Below are positions 1 through 8,548 of a DNA stretch of 64,000 nt, piece after piece. Every line of letters begins with the position of its first letter. Position 1 is the first letter of the stretch. Below the pieces are notes generated by a model. That model was given only the letters and a program-made list of their open reading frames with translations. It did no database searches and was not told the origin of the DNA. Source of the stretch: BAIKAL-G1 sp943370385 (GTDB lineage: Bacteria; Cyanobacteriota; Cyanobacteriia; PCC-6307; Cyanobiaceae); the NCBI GenBank assembly GCA_943370385.1, contig CALRQT020000006.1, positions 1 to 64,000 of the forward strand, read 5' to 3'. The position numbers and the translations under genes are program-made.

Positions 1-3000
1 GTTATTGGCGAGCTTGTAGGTATAACCCTTATCTTTGCCGATTTCCGATTGGAAGAGCAGGCGGATGGTGTTGGCGTCCTTGAGGTAGGCGCCCATGCCA
101 TCGGGGGTGCCGGTGGGGAAGTAGGTGCCAACGGCCTCGCCGATGGTGAATACTTCTGATGTCTTTAGGCCTTTGGCTATGGGCTTCAGCAAAGGTGAAC
201 GTTGGCCTATGGTGAAGATCTCGAGGTCTTTGCTTACTTCATTGCTTGTCACTAGCAGGGCTTTGCCGTTTGTGCTTTGCGAAGCGGGGATGACAAAGAG
301 GCCCTCTGGGGAAATAATCCCTGTAGCGGATTTACGAAAATCAACCAGAGAGGCGTCGTAGGGATTGGTGATATCGAATACTGCGATCGCACTCGATTTA
401 GCCCGCTCTAAGCCGACAAATGCGTAGGTTCTACCGTCAATCGTTGTGATTGCAATGTTTTCTGGTTCAGACCCTTTGTCATCGGAACGGTCGTCGTCGT
501 AGCTGCCTGCGGAAATCGAGGCTCGATCAATTGCATCGCCGCTATCCCAGATCACATTGCCGAGCGAATCGAGAATTGAGATTGATCGGCCGCCAAAGGC
601 AAACTTTTGTTCGTAGGTTGGTGTCGTGCTGTCGTAGTTGCCAAGATCTGTGATGATCTTGAGGCGGTTGTCAGGACTGGTGCCAGTCACGCCTGAGCGA
701 AGCTCGTCTGAATATATGCTTTTATCAGCTACAACTACAGTGCCATTGCCGTCCTTGATGTCCCCATCGGGTCTAACCCGAGTATCGCCCTCGTTGGCGA
801 TCACTGTGAATGTTTGGGTGCTGCCGTTTTTGCCGATGGCCTGGAAGGCAGCGATGCCGTCAGGCATGCGTAAGCCGTAAACATTTTGCTTGTTGAGCAG
901 GGCGATTGTGGATGTATTTGGTTTGTCGGAAACATCAATACCAGTTGGTGTAAAGGTGACTATTCCCAGTTGCACCTTGGCATCGGCCCCATTGGCATAG
1001 ACGTAGGTTTTCGAGCCACCAATGTCTGACGCCAGGCTGTATTTGGCTTTCTCTGCCGTGCTCAGGGCGTTGTAGGCGGCAGCGTCTAGGCTGGTAACAC
1101 CAAAATCGTTGTCGTTAATCACAGCTAGGCGCCCATCGGCCAGGAGGGCTAGACCCTCTGGTTTGTCGTTCGGCACGTAGCCTTCGCTGGAGAGATTGGT
1201 GATCAGCACTTTGTTGGCCAAGGAGATACCATGGGCCTTGAGGGCATCAATGCTCAAATTTTCTTCATTGGCTACGGCGTTGCCCAGGATGTTGGTGGCC
1301 CCCTTGAGGCTCATCTCAAACACCTGCTTGTAGCTCAGGGCGCCAGCGGTGGAATCCCGTTCAAGCACATAGAACACTTGGCGGGATGCGTCGTAGGCCA
1401 CATCGCCGATCTTGTCGACCTTGCTTTCGTAAAAGGGGCTATCGGCAGCGGCTGTGGCCGATCCCTTGCCGGCCATGGCGTAGAGATATTCAGCGGTGGG
1501 TTGCCCTGTGGCGGCAGCTACTTCCAGAATCCGCACCAGGGAACCCTTGGTGCCATCGTTGGCGCCCACATCATCGAGGGGGCTTTGCACAAAGGCGAAG
1601 AGCTTGCCGTTGGCCGCGTCGTAGGCCAGGCCTTCGAAACCGCGGTTGGTCTGGCGTTTGGCGTATTCGGCGGGAAGGGTTTCCGCTCCTAAGGCGCCAG
1701 CCGTCAGGCCCGCCGCCACGCCAGCACCCACGGGCACATAGCGTTCGATCAGTTTGCCGGTGGCATCAAACTTATAGATGGCTGGGCGATATTCATCGCT
1801 CATCCAAATGTTGCCATCCTTGTCTTGAACGATCGATTCCAGGTCAGCGCCGTAGGTGTCGTAGGCCAGCAGGTTGCCATTGGCATCCACGGGGATCTGG
1901 TCCCCCTTGCCATTGGAGCGGCCCGTGATCGGCGTGGTGCCGTCCTTGCGGGTGAGTTTCACTTCGCCGGTCACGCTCACCACGCCGGTGGCTTCGTTGA
2001 GGGCGAGCTTGTAGAAGCGGGCTTGGTAATCCGGCAACAGGAAGGGTTGAACCGAATCGGCGGTGCCGTCGGTGCCGGCGCTGCCATCGGCTTTCACCAC
2101 ATCCTTGGTGGTGCCGGCGCCATTGGGTCCCCGATCCGCCGGGGCCAGGAAGGTCAGGCGGCCGTTTTCTGTGCCGGTGGCAAAGAGGCCAGAAAGGCCG
2201 CCGCCGGGCACCACGCCCCCAGCTGCCGTTGTGCCGGGGCTGGCAATGGTCACGTCATAGGTTTTGATTGAGGCTTGGCCGCGCACGTAGTCCTGCACGC
2301 CGACACTGCGCAGGCTTTCCAGGCTGGGGCTGGCCCCCTCGAGATTGATCACGCCAACGGCGTTGTTTTCCTGGAAGGTGACGTAGGCCTTTTTGCCATC
2401 GGCACTGATGGCCACATATTCTGGCTCCAGGTTCTGGGCCACCGTGTTCCCGTCTTTGCCGGACACACGAATGCCGAGGGCCGCCAGTTCGGCGGCGCGG
2501 CCATTGAGGCCGCTGAAGGACACCGTTTGGACCGTGGAATTAGCCGGCGTGGTGCCATCCACGCTGATCACCGAGATGGTGCCCTCGGGATCCACTGTGT
2601 AGAGCTCGTTGGGCTCCCCCTCGTTGGCTACGACCAGTTTTGTTCCATCGGGGGTGAAGGCGATGGAATCGGGCACGATCCCTACGGCCACTGAGCCTGC
2701 GGCAGTCACGGTGGCGGCACTGCCGACCCCAGTTACCTTGAAAAAGGCGACCTTGCCTTCGGTGTAGCGGGCCGTGCTCGCCCCTTCCACAGCCACAGCC
2801 ACAAGGCCGCTGCTAGAGACGGCCACGCTGTTTCCCACCCCGGCCAGGGTGAGAGTCGTCAGCAGGACGGGCTTGTTCGGATAGGAGAGGTCAACAACCG
2901 AGAGGGTGCTGGTGCCCCCAATCGTGAACAGGAGTTTGGCCCCGGGGTGAAAGGCACTGATCTCGGCCCCGCCTTCTAGCCGGAGGGTGCTCAGGCTGGT

Positions 3001-3027
3001 GAAATTGCCGAGAGAGGAGCTAGACAC
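1..3027 (-). CDS. Large secreted phosphatase/phytase-like protein (choice-of-anchor I + esterase-like phytase + PhoX-like), 3' end outside window
   Basis: Reading the minus strand gives 1009 uninterrupted codons that run off the left edge. Residues about 1-245 and 640-950 resemble the two halves of a choice-of-anchor I beta-propeller (MPDGIAAF, VIANEGDTR, DDKGSEPE, FVGLER, SPEGL, TSNEV). Between them, about 250-620, lies an esterase-like phytase domain (GADLESIVQDKDGNIWMSDE, RGFEGLAYD, KIGDVAYD, KPEGLALL). The last visible residues (GEAVGTYFPTGTPDGMGAY) resemble the start of a PhoX/DUF839 domain. The only plausible start after the upstream in-frame TAA is GTG at 3027, with no clear Shine-Dalgarno. 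There is no Sec signal, which fits C-terminally signalled (type I) secretion as in atypical cyanobacterial alkaline phosphatases, but the C terminus is not visible. A role in phosphate ester hydrolysis is inferred from domains only. Confidence 0.75.
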   Translation of the reverse strand, partial: MSSSSLGNFTSLSTLRLEGGAEISAFHPGAKLLFTIGGTSTLSVVDLSYPNKPVLLTTLTLAGVGNSVAVSSSGLVAVAVEGASTARYTEGKVAFFKVTGVGSAATVTAAGSVAVGIVPDSIAFTPDGTKLVVANEGEPNELYTVDPEGTISVISVDGTTPANSTVQTVSFSGLNGRAAELAALGIRVSGKDGNTVAQNLEPEYVAISADGKKAYVTFQENNAVGVINLEGASPSLESLRSVGVQDYVRGQASIKTYDVTIASPGTTAAGGVVPGGGLSGLFATGTENGRLTFLAPADRGPNGAGTTKDVVKADGSAGTDGTADSVQPFLLPDYQARFYKLALNEATGVVSVTGEVKLTRKDGTTPITGRSNGKGDQIPVDANGNLLAYDTYGADLESIVQDKDGNIWMSDEYRPAIYKFDATGKLIERYVPVGAGVAAGLTAGALGAETLPAEYAKRQTNRGFEGLAYDAANGKLFAFVQSPLDDVGANDGTKGSLVRILEVAAATGQPTAEYLYAMAGKGSATAAADSPFYESKVDKIGDVAYDASRQVFYVLERDSTAGALSYKQVFEMSLKGATNILGNAVANEENLSIDALKAHGISLANKVLITNLSSEGYVPNDKPEGLALLADGRLAVINDNDFGVTSLDAAAYNALSTAEKAKYSLASDIGGSKTYVYANGADAKVQLGIVTFTPTGIDVSDKPNTSTIALLNKQNVYGLRMPDGIAAFQAIGKNGSTQTFTVIANEGDTRVRPDGDIKDGNGTVVVADKSIYSDELRSGVTGTSPDNRLKIITDLGNYDSTTPTYEQKFAFGGRSISILDSLGNVIWDSGDAIDRASISAGSYDDDRSDDKGSEPENIAITTIDGRTYAFVGLERAKSSAIAVFDITNPYDASLVDFRKSATGIISPEGLFVIPASQSTNGKALLVTSNEVSKDLEIFTIGQRSPLLKPIAKGLKTSEVFTIGEAVGTYFPTGTPDGMGAYLKDANTIRLLFQSEIGKDKGYTYKLANN

Positions 3028-3660
3028 AGCGGGGTTAATACTGGTTTGCGCAATTTCTAGGGGACCGAGATTTGCCGTTGTTTAAGGGAGGTTTATGGGG
3101 TGCTCTGGCACACCTCTTGTTGGCACGGGGTGTGCTCGTGGGTGTATGCAGGAACACATTGCTTTGGCACTTGTTTTCGCTAAGGATTCAATTGGTATCT
3201 ATTTAATAGGACCGCTTTGATAAATCAGCGTCCGGCTCTCCCTAGGTTTATTTGACTTTCTTGCAAGGTTTTATCGGGTTGTCTCTGCTCCAGGCTGCTC
3301 GGTAGTTATTGGAAGCGTAGGGAAGCCTCCGACTGCTGCCACGTAGGCAGGGCTTGGGCAAGGTGGCACTTCACTAGGCCTTTGGGGCTTCGCTGAGCTG
3401 CCGACATTGCCTCAACGCTTGAATCCCAAGCATGACGATTCCAGGACCGACCTATGGATCGCTATCGATCGCGCCGTTCCCCTCCCCCAGCTGTTGGGTC
3501 CATGGCAAGGCTGATCGGTTTGATAGGCCGCCGAAGGAGGGTTAATGCGGTTCCGTATTGGGATGAAGTATAAGTTGGATTTGTAAGCAGTTTTCTTTCT
3601 ACGGAAGATCGTTATTCTGCTGGTTCTAATGGCTATCTTATTGCATTGTCATTCAGTTGC
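3028..3660. other. Intergenic region, no gene recognised
   Basis: This is 633 bases between the phosphatase-like gene (reading left) and the stop of the cNMP-domain protein. Base composition is clearly more AT-rich than the flanking genes, especially 3160-3260 and 3560-3660. It must hold the phosphatase-like gene's promoter. I found no GTA-N8-TAC site, no convincing Pho box and no conserved open reading frame. A 37-codon frame from ATG 3432 has no recognisable product. Confidence 0.5.
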
Positions 3661-4149
3661 TTAATAGCAAATCGTGCCACTATTGCGCTGCTCACGCATG
3701 CGTTCATGCTGCTGGGAGATCAGCATCACCGCCATGGTGGGGTGGTTGTGGAGCAGGTTGAGAAAGCGGAGCCGGCTGAGTTTCACGAGCTCCACGGGCG
3801 TGCGGGCTACGGCGTCATTGCGGTAGCGGCCTTCGCGCCAGGCAATGTCCTGATAGCTGAATACCTCACCGGGGCGATAACAAAGGCGGTTCCCGCCCGT
3901 ATCGATTAGCTCGACCAGACCCTGCAGCACACCAAAGATGGCAGCGGCCCGCTCACCGCTGGTAAAGATTTCGGCCCCGGTGGGATAGGCGAGCCGTTCA
4001 CACTCCACCTGGGCGGAAATTAGATCAACCGGCGATGCCAGGCTCAGCGTTGCGGACAACCACCCACCCTCACGTATCGATTTATTGAAACCAGTATCAC
4101 ACCCGGGTGGGCCTGGCGGTGGCAGCTGGGATACAGGTGACCCGGCCAA
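3661..4149 (-). CDS. Crp-like cyclic-nucleotide-binding-domain protein without HTH
   Basis: A 162-codon frame contains a Crp/cNMP-type beta-roll: PTGAEIFTSGERAAAIFGVL, then GLVELIDTGGNRLCYRPGEVFSY, then TPVELVKLSRLRFLNLLHNHP and a dimerisation-like helix MAVMLISQQHERMREQ. It stops where a Crp/Fnr regulator would continue into its helix-turn-helix, so it is about 60-70 residues short of a full regulator. Short cNMP-only proteins of this form occur in picocyanobacteria, so it need not be a broken gene. The start is uncertain: the listed start is TTG at 4149, no in-frame ATG precedes the domain, and the first 40 residues look unstructured, so an internal TTG or GTG is possible. The ligand is unknown. 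Confidence 0.65.
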   Translation of the reverse strand: MAGSPVSQLPPPGPPGCDTGFNKSIREGGWLSATLSLASPVDLISAQVECERLAYPTGAEIFTSGERAAAIFGVLQGLVELIDTGGNRLCYRPGEVFSYQDIAWREGRYRNDAVARTPVELVKLSRLRFLNLLHNHPTMAVMLISQQHERMREQRNSGTICY

Positions 4150-4238
4150 CCCGGCCTTTGGTATGGATTGTTACGGAAGCTTGGGGGCCTAGGGCGTCGC
4201 AAGGCTGGGGTTGCCGGTGGTTAGGGCCGCTTTGCCGC

Positions 4239-4469
4239 TCAGTTGAGTAATTCGCTCAGGGCGAGCTGGCGATCTTGGCGGACTGGCTGGGGCAGCACCC
4301 CCTCGGTGAGCACGGGCAGTGGCTTGGTCGGCGCCATCCAGTGGTGACACCAGACCTCCGAGGCCAGGTCCGGGTGGATCGCCAGGCGGCGCAGCTGGCA
4401 CCAGCCCATCTCCACCCCGTTGCCAGGGGTGCAATGGCGGCAACTGCGGCAGCTGGGGCGATAACCCAT
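4239..4469 (-). CDS. Small Cys-rich conserved hypothetical protein
   Basis: A 76-residue protein with an N-terminal Cys cluster (SCRSCRHC) followed by WCQLRR, IHPDLASEVWCHHW and a polar tail. The spacing C-x2-C-x2-C-x11-C-x18-C-H-H suggests a small zinc- or iron-binding fold. I recognise the pattern (Cys/His cluster, 'WC.LR', 'CHHW') as a short conserved protein of picocyanobacteria but know no function. It starts with ATG at 4469. The overlapping frames read as arginine/proline-rich noise, which supports this frame. It lies upstream of and divergent from gcvT. Confidence 0.6.
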   Translation of the reverse strand: MGYRPSCRSCRHCTPGNGVEMGWCQLRRLAIHPDLASEVWCHHWMAPTKPLPVLTEGVLPQPVRQDRQLALSELLN

Positions 4470-4671
4470 GCAGGGCTTGATCCTGGCCGCTCAAGCTAGG
4501 CATGGATCGCTAGGAAACCAACCTGCCCCCTCCAGGGTTAGCGATCGCTTCGCCATCTCTTGGTGATCTCTTTGCGATGGCGACGCTGGTGTCCGTTGGC
4601 CCCGGGCTTGCGGCCGGCCAGGTTTGAACTGGGCTCCATAGGATCCGCTCGATCTGAGCGGCAGTGCTGCC

Positions 4672-5886
4672 ATGGCCGACGTCCCGCTGGCTGACCCGTC
4701 CCCGGGAGCCTCCCCAGGCCTTTCGGGCCCGGACCACGGCGCTGCTCCTGGTCTGCGGCGCACGCCCCTGTTCGAGGCCGCCCGGGCGGCGGGCGGACGC
4801 CTGGTGCCCTTCGCCGGCTGGGAGATGGTGGTGCAGTTTGGCGGTCTGGTGGCGGAGCACCAGGCGGTACGTAGCGGCTGCGGCCTGTTCGATATCTCCC
4901 ACATGGGGGTGCTGCGCCTGCGCGGCGATGGCGCTAAGGATGCCCTCCAGGCCCTGGTGCCCACCGACCTGTTTCGCATCGGCCCCGGTGAGGCCTGCTA
5001 CACGGTCTTGCTGAACGAAGCGGGCGGCATCCGCGATGACCTGATCGTCTACGACCAGGGCCGGGTGGCTGTAGAGGAGCCTGCCGGCGCCGAAACCGAC
5101 GGGCTGCTGTTGGTGATCAATGCGGCCTGCGCTGAGGCCGACACGGCCTGGATCCGGGCCCAGCTGGAGCCCAAGGGCATCGAAGTCAGCGATCACAAGG
5201 GTGAGGGCGTGCTGCTGGCCCTGCAGGGCCCTGACGCGGCAAGCCGCCTGGAAGCCCTGAGCGGCGTGTCCCTGGCCGGTTTGCCCCGCTTTGGCCATCG
5301 CCCGTTGCGCCTAGCCGGCACGGCCCAGGGGGCCGCCGCCGGCGCCGACCTGTTTGTGGGACGCACCGGCTACACCGGCGAGGACGGTTTCGAGCTGTTG
5401 TTGGGCCTAGAGGCCGGCCTGGCCCTCTGGCAGCAACTGCTCGATGAAGGCGTGGTGCCCTGCGGCCTGGGCGCCCGCGACAGCTTGCGGCTGGAGGCGG
5501 CCATGCACCTCTATGGCAGCGAGATGGACGCCAGCACCACCCCCCTGGAGGCGGGCCTGGGCTGGCTGGTGCACCTGGAGATGCCCAAACCCTTCATCGG
5601 CCGCGAGGTGCTCGAGCGCCAGAGCGCCGAGGGGGTCACCAGGAGGCTGGTGGGCCTGAAGCTCCAGGGCCGGGCCATCGCCCGCCATGGCTATCCGGTG
5701 TTGCGGGATGGCCAGCCGGTTGGGGTGATTACCAGCGGCACCTGGTCCCCCAGCTTGGGGGAGGCGATCGCCCTGGCCTATGTGCCCAGCGATGCCGCCA
5801 AGCTGGGCACCGAACTGGCGGTGGAGATCCGCGGCAAGGCCGCCCCGGCCACTGTGGTGAAACGGCCCTTCTACCGGCGCCCTTGA
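4672..5886 (+). CDS. gcvT: Aminomethyltransferase (glycine cleavage system T protein)
   Basis: The T protein transfers the aminomethyl group from the lipoylated H protein to tetrahydrofolate, releasing ammonia, in photorespiratory glycine breakdown. The product is 404 residues. The N-terminal folate-binding barrel shows TPLFEAARAAGGRLVPFAGW and CGLFDISHMGVLRL. The middle has FVGRTGYTGEDGFELL, and the end has GARDSLRLEA, YGSEMDASTTPLEAGLGW and ITSGTWSPSLGEAIALAYVP, all typical of GcvT. The start is ATG at 4672. The first 20 or so residues (Pro/Ser/Gly-rich) exceed the usual N terminus, so a later start cannot be excluded. The P and H protein genes are not nearby. It is followed by aspS on the same strand after about 100 bases. 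Confidence 0.95.
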   Translation: MADVPLADPSPGASPGLSGPDHGAAPGLRRTPLFEAARAAGGRLVPFAGWEMVVQFGGLVAEHQAVRSGCGLFDISHMGVLRLRGDGAKDALQALVPTDLFRIGPGEACYTVLLNEAGGIRDDLIVYDQGRVAVEEPAGAETDGLLLVINAACAEADTAWIRAQLEPKGIEVSDHKGEGVLLALQGPDAASRLEALSGVSLAGLPRFGHRPLRLAGTAQGAAAGADLFVGRTGYTGEDGFELLLGLEAGLALWQQLLDEGVVPCGLGARDSLRLEAAMHLYGSEMDASTTPLEAGLGWLVHLEMPKPFIGREVLERQSAEGVTRRLVGLKLQGRAIARHGYPVLRDGQPVGVITSGTWSPSLGEAIALAYVPSDAAKLGTELAVEIRGKAAPATVVKRPFYRRP

Positions 5887-5983
5887 GGCGTGCTGCCCCC
5901 TGCCCCGGCCAGGGGCAAACCCCCTGGGGCCTGGCAGCTCCCGCTCGCCATGGGAAACTCGCCAATTGATTTCGGGTTCCACC

Positions 5984-7816
5984 ATGCGCAGCCACGGGTG
6001 CGGCGATCTGCGCAGTGATCTGGCTCAGGACGTCATCGGACAGGACGTGAGCGTGTGCGGCTGGGTGGACCGGCGCCGGGACCATGGCGGCGTGATCTTC
6101 ATCGACCTGCGCGACCGCAGCGGCACCGTGCAGATCACGGTGGATCCGGATCTGGGCGCCGAAGCCTTCGCCGTGGCCGAACACCTGCGCAGTGAAACGG
6201 TGCTGCAGGTGAACGGTCGGGTGCGGGCCCGTCCGGCTGAATCGATCAACGAGCGCCTGGCTACCGGCCAGATCGAGGTGCTGGCCAGCACCATCACCGT
6301 GCTCAACGCGGTGAAGGGCACCTTGCCGTTCCCGGTGTCGGTGCACGACGAGGAGAACACCCGCGAAGAGCTGCGCCTGCGCCACCGCTACCTCGACCTG
6401 CGCCGCGAGCGCATGAACGGCAACCTGCGCCTGCGCCACCTCACGATCCAAACCGCCCGCCGCTTCCTCGAAGACCAGGGCTTCATCGAGGTGGAAACGC
6501 CGGTGCTGACCCGCTCCACCCCCGAAGGCGCCCGCGACTATCTGGTGCCGTCACGGGTTTGTGGTGGCGAATGGTTCGCCCTGCCCCAGTCGCCCCAGCT
6601 GTTCAAGCAGCTGCTGATGGTGGGCGGCCTGGAGCGCTATTACCAGGTGGCCCGCTGCTTCCGCGACGAAGACCTGCGCGCCGATCGCCAGCCGGAGTTC
6701 ACCCAGCTGGACATGGAGATGAGCTTCATGGACCAGGAGCAGATCCTGGCCCTCAACGAACAGCTGATCTGTGCGATCTGGAAGGCCGTGAAGGGCATCG
6801 AGCTGCCCCAGCCCTTCCCGCGCCTCACCTGGCACGAGGCCATGGACCGCTACGGCACCGACCGGCCCGACACCCGCTACGGCATGGAGCTGGTGAACGT
6901 CAGCGACCTGGTGGCCGGCATGGGCTTCAAGGTGTTCTCCGGCGCCGTGGCGGCCGGGGGCTCGGTGAAGTGCATCGCCGTGCCCGGCGGCAATGAGGCC
7001 CTCAGCAACGTGCGCATCAAGCCCGGCGGCGATGTGTTCAGTGAGGCCCAAAAGGCCGGAGCCGGCGGCCTGGCCTTCATCCGCGTGCGCGAGGGCGGCG
7101 AGATCGACACGATTGGCGCCATCAAGGACAACCTCTCGGCCGAGGCCAAGGCCGAGCTGCTCGAGCGCACCGGCGCCGTGCCCGGCACCCTGCTGCTCTT
7201 TGGGGCCGGTGACACGGCCACGGTGAATAAGGCCCTCGACCGGGTGCGCCAGTTCCTGGCCAAGGAGTTGGGCCTGGTGGCCGCTGATCAGGCCAATGCC
7301 GCCTGGAACTTCCTGTGGGTGGTCGATTTCCCGATGTTTGAGTTCAACGCCGGCGAAAACCGCTTCGAAGCGTTGCACCACCCCTTCTGCGCTCCGAACG
7401 TTGCCGACCTCGGCAGCGATCCGGCCCAGTGGGCCGCCACCCTGCCCACGGCCCGGGCCCAGGCCTACGACCTGGTGCTCAATGGCCTGGAGCTGGGCGG
7501 CGGCTCCCTGCGCATCCACGATTCGGCCCTGCAGCGCCAGGTGCTGGAAACGATCGGCCTGCCCCTGGAGGAGGCCAACCGCCAGTTCGGCTTCCTGATG
7601 GAGGCCCTCGACATGGGCGCCCCGCCCCACGGCGGCCTGGCCTTCGGCCTCGATCGCATGGTGATGCTGCTGGCGGGCGAGGAGTCGATTCGCGACACGA
7701 TCGCCTTCCCCAAAACCCAGCAAGCCCGCTGCCTGATGACCCAGGCGCCGGCGGATGTGAGCCCGAAGCAGCTCGAGGAGCTGCATGTGGCTAGCACCTG
7801 GACCGAAGGCGATTGA
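5984..7816 (+). CDS. aspS: Aspartyl-tRNA synthetase
   Basis: Class II synthetase charging tRNA-Asp in the cytosol, 610 residues as started here. The N-terminal OB fold begins MRSHGCGDLRSDL and includes GWVDRRRDHGGVIFIDLRDR. Motif 2 is visible in RYYQVARCFRDEDLRADRQPEFTQ split across the core (FRDEDLRADRQPEF), and the bacterial insertion domain occupies roughly 290-430. Motif 3 is in GGLAFGLDRMVMLLAGEESI near the end. I chose ATG at 5984 because homologues begin exactly there; a TTG 18 bases upstream would add six non-conserved residues. The bacterial-type GAD insertion is present. Whether it also charges tRNA-Asn cannot be decided here. Confidence 0.97.
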   Translation: MRSHGCGDLRSDLAQDVIGQDVSVCGWVDRRRDHGGVIFIDLRDRSGTVQITVDPDLGAEAFAVAEHLRSETVLQVNGRVRARPAESINERLATGQIEVLASTITVLNAVKGTLPFPVSVHDEENTREELRLRHRYLDLRRERMNGNLRLRHLTIQTARRFLEDQGFIEVETPVLTRSTPEGARDYLVPSRVCGGEWFALPQSPQLFKQLLMVGGLERYYQVARCFRDEDLRADRQPEFTQLDMEMSFMDQEQILALNEQLICAIWKAVKGIELPQPFPRLTWHEAMDRYGTDRPDTRYGMELVNVSDLVAGMGFKVFSGAVAAGGSVKCIAVPGGNEALSNVRIKPGGDVFSEAQKAGAGGLAFIRVREGGEIDTIGAIKDNLSAEAKAELLERTGAVPGTLLLFGAGDTATVNKALDRVRQFLAKELGLVAADQANAAWNFLWVVDFPMFEFNAGENRFEALHHPFCAPNVADLGSDPAQWAATLPTARAQAYDLVLNGLELGGGSLRIHDSALQRQVLETIGLPLEEANRQFGFLMEALDMGAPPHGGLAFGLDRMVMLLAGEESIRDTIAFPKTQQARCLMTQAPADVSPKQLEELHVASTWTEGD

Positions 7817-7933
7817 GGCGTTGGGACCCTTAGCAGGCCCCTTTCGGGGCTGCGGCCACTGACGGGCAGCGTTGCCTTGGGCTAGAACGTTGCTGTTGCC
7901 CCTGGTGGGGCCGTCCATTGCGCTCTCTCGTCT

Positions 7934-8437
7934 ATGACCGCCGCCGCTCCGCTCTCCAGCAGCGCCCAACCGATTGATATTGGCCTGGCCGAGGAGCAGC
8001 GCCTCAAGATTGCAGAAGGGTTGGGGGGCCTGCTATCTGACACCTTCGTGCTCTACGGCAAGACCCACGGCTTCCATTGGAACGTGACGGGGCCAATGTT
8101 CAACACCCTGCACCTGATGTTTGAGGGGCAGTACAACGAACTCTGGGATGCCCTCGATGGGATTGCTGAGCGAATCCGCTCGCTTGGCTGTCCCGCCCCC
8201 TTTGGCGGAGCCAACTTTGCCAACTTGGCCTCGATCAGCGAAACCCAGGGCATCCCCGCTGCCACCGCCATGGTTCGCGAACTGGTGCTCGGCCATGAGG
8301 CCGTGGCTCGCACCGCCCGGGCTGTCTTCGCCCTAGCCGATGAGTACGGCGACCAGCCCAGCGCCGACCTGCTCACCCAGCGGCTGCAGGTCCATGAAAA
8401 GACCGCCTGGATGCTGCGCAGCCTCCTGGAGGGCTGA
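7934..8437 (+). CDS. dps: Dps-family ferritin-like protein
   Basis: A 167-residue four-helix protein that should form a 12-subunit shell oxidising and storing iron while consuming peroxide. Conserved features are YGKTHGFHWNVTGPMF, LHLMFEGQYNELWDALDGIAERIRSLG with the Dps ferroxidase-type His/Asp/Glu set across the helix, and the C-terminal EKTAWMLRSLLEG. The N-terminal 20 residues are Ala/Ser-rich, without the Lys-rich tail that binds DNA in some Dps proteins, so DNA binding is not supported. It is a single gene between aspS and pyrG on the same strand. Confidence 0.9.
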   Translation: MTAAAPLSSSAQPIDIGLAEEQRLKIAEGLGGLLSDTFVLYGKTHGFHWNVTGPMFNTLHLMFEGQYNELWDALDGIAERIRSLGCPAPFGGANFANLASISETQGIPAATAMVRELVLGHEAVARTARAVFALADEYGDQPSADLLTQRLQVHEKTAWMLRSLLEG

Positions 8438-8548
8438 AACCCGGTTTGGTGCGGCCTGGCCCCTCACCCAGGGGCCCCAGGTCTTGGCTGGCCCGGGCTA
8501 CCGGGTCTTTGTCATCAACCGATAAATTGGGGCTTCGCCCGAGGTGCC

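Noticed and set aside
3432..3545. 37-codon frame in the left intergenic region
   Set aside because: No Shine-Dalgarno, no recognisable similarity and ordinary chance length.
7833..7853. Hairpin after aspS as an intrinsic terminator
   Set aside because: The stem has a bulge and no T-run follows. GC-rich DNA gives many such stems; a similar one at 8458-8476 after dps was rejected for the same reason.
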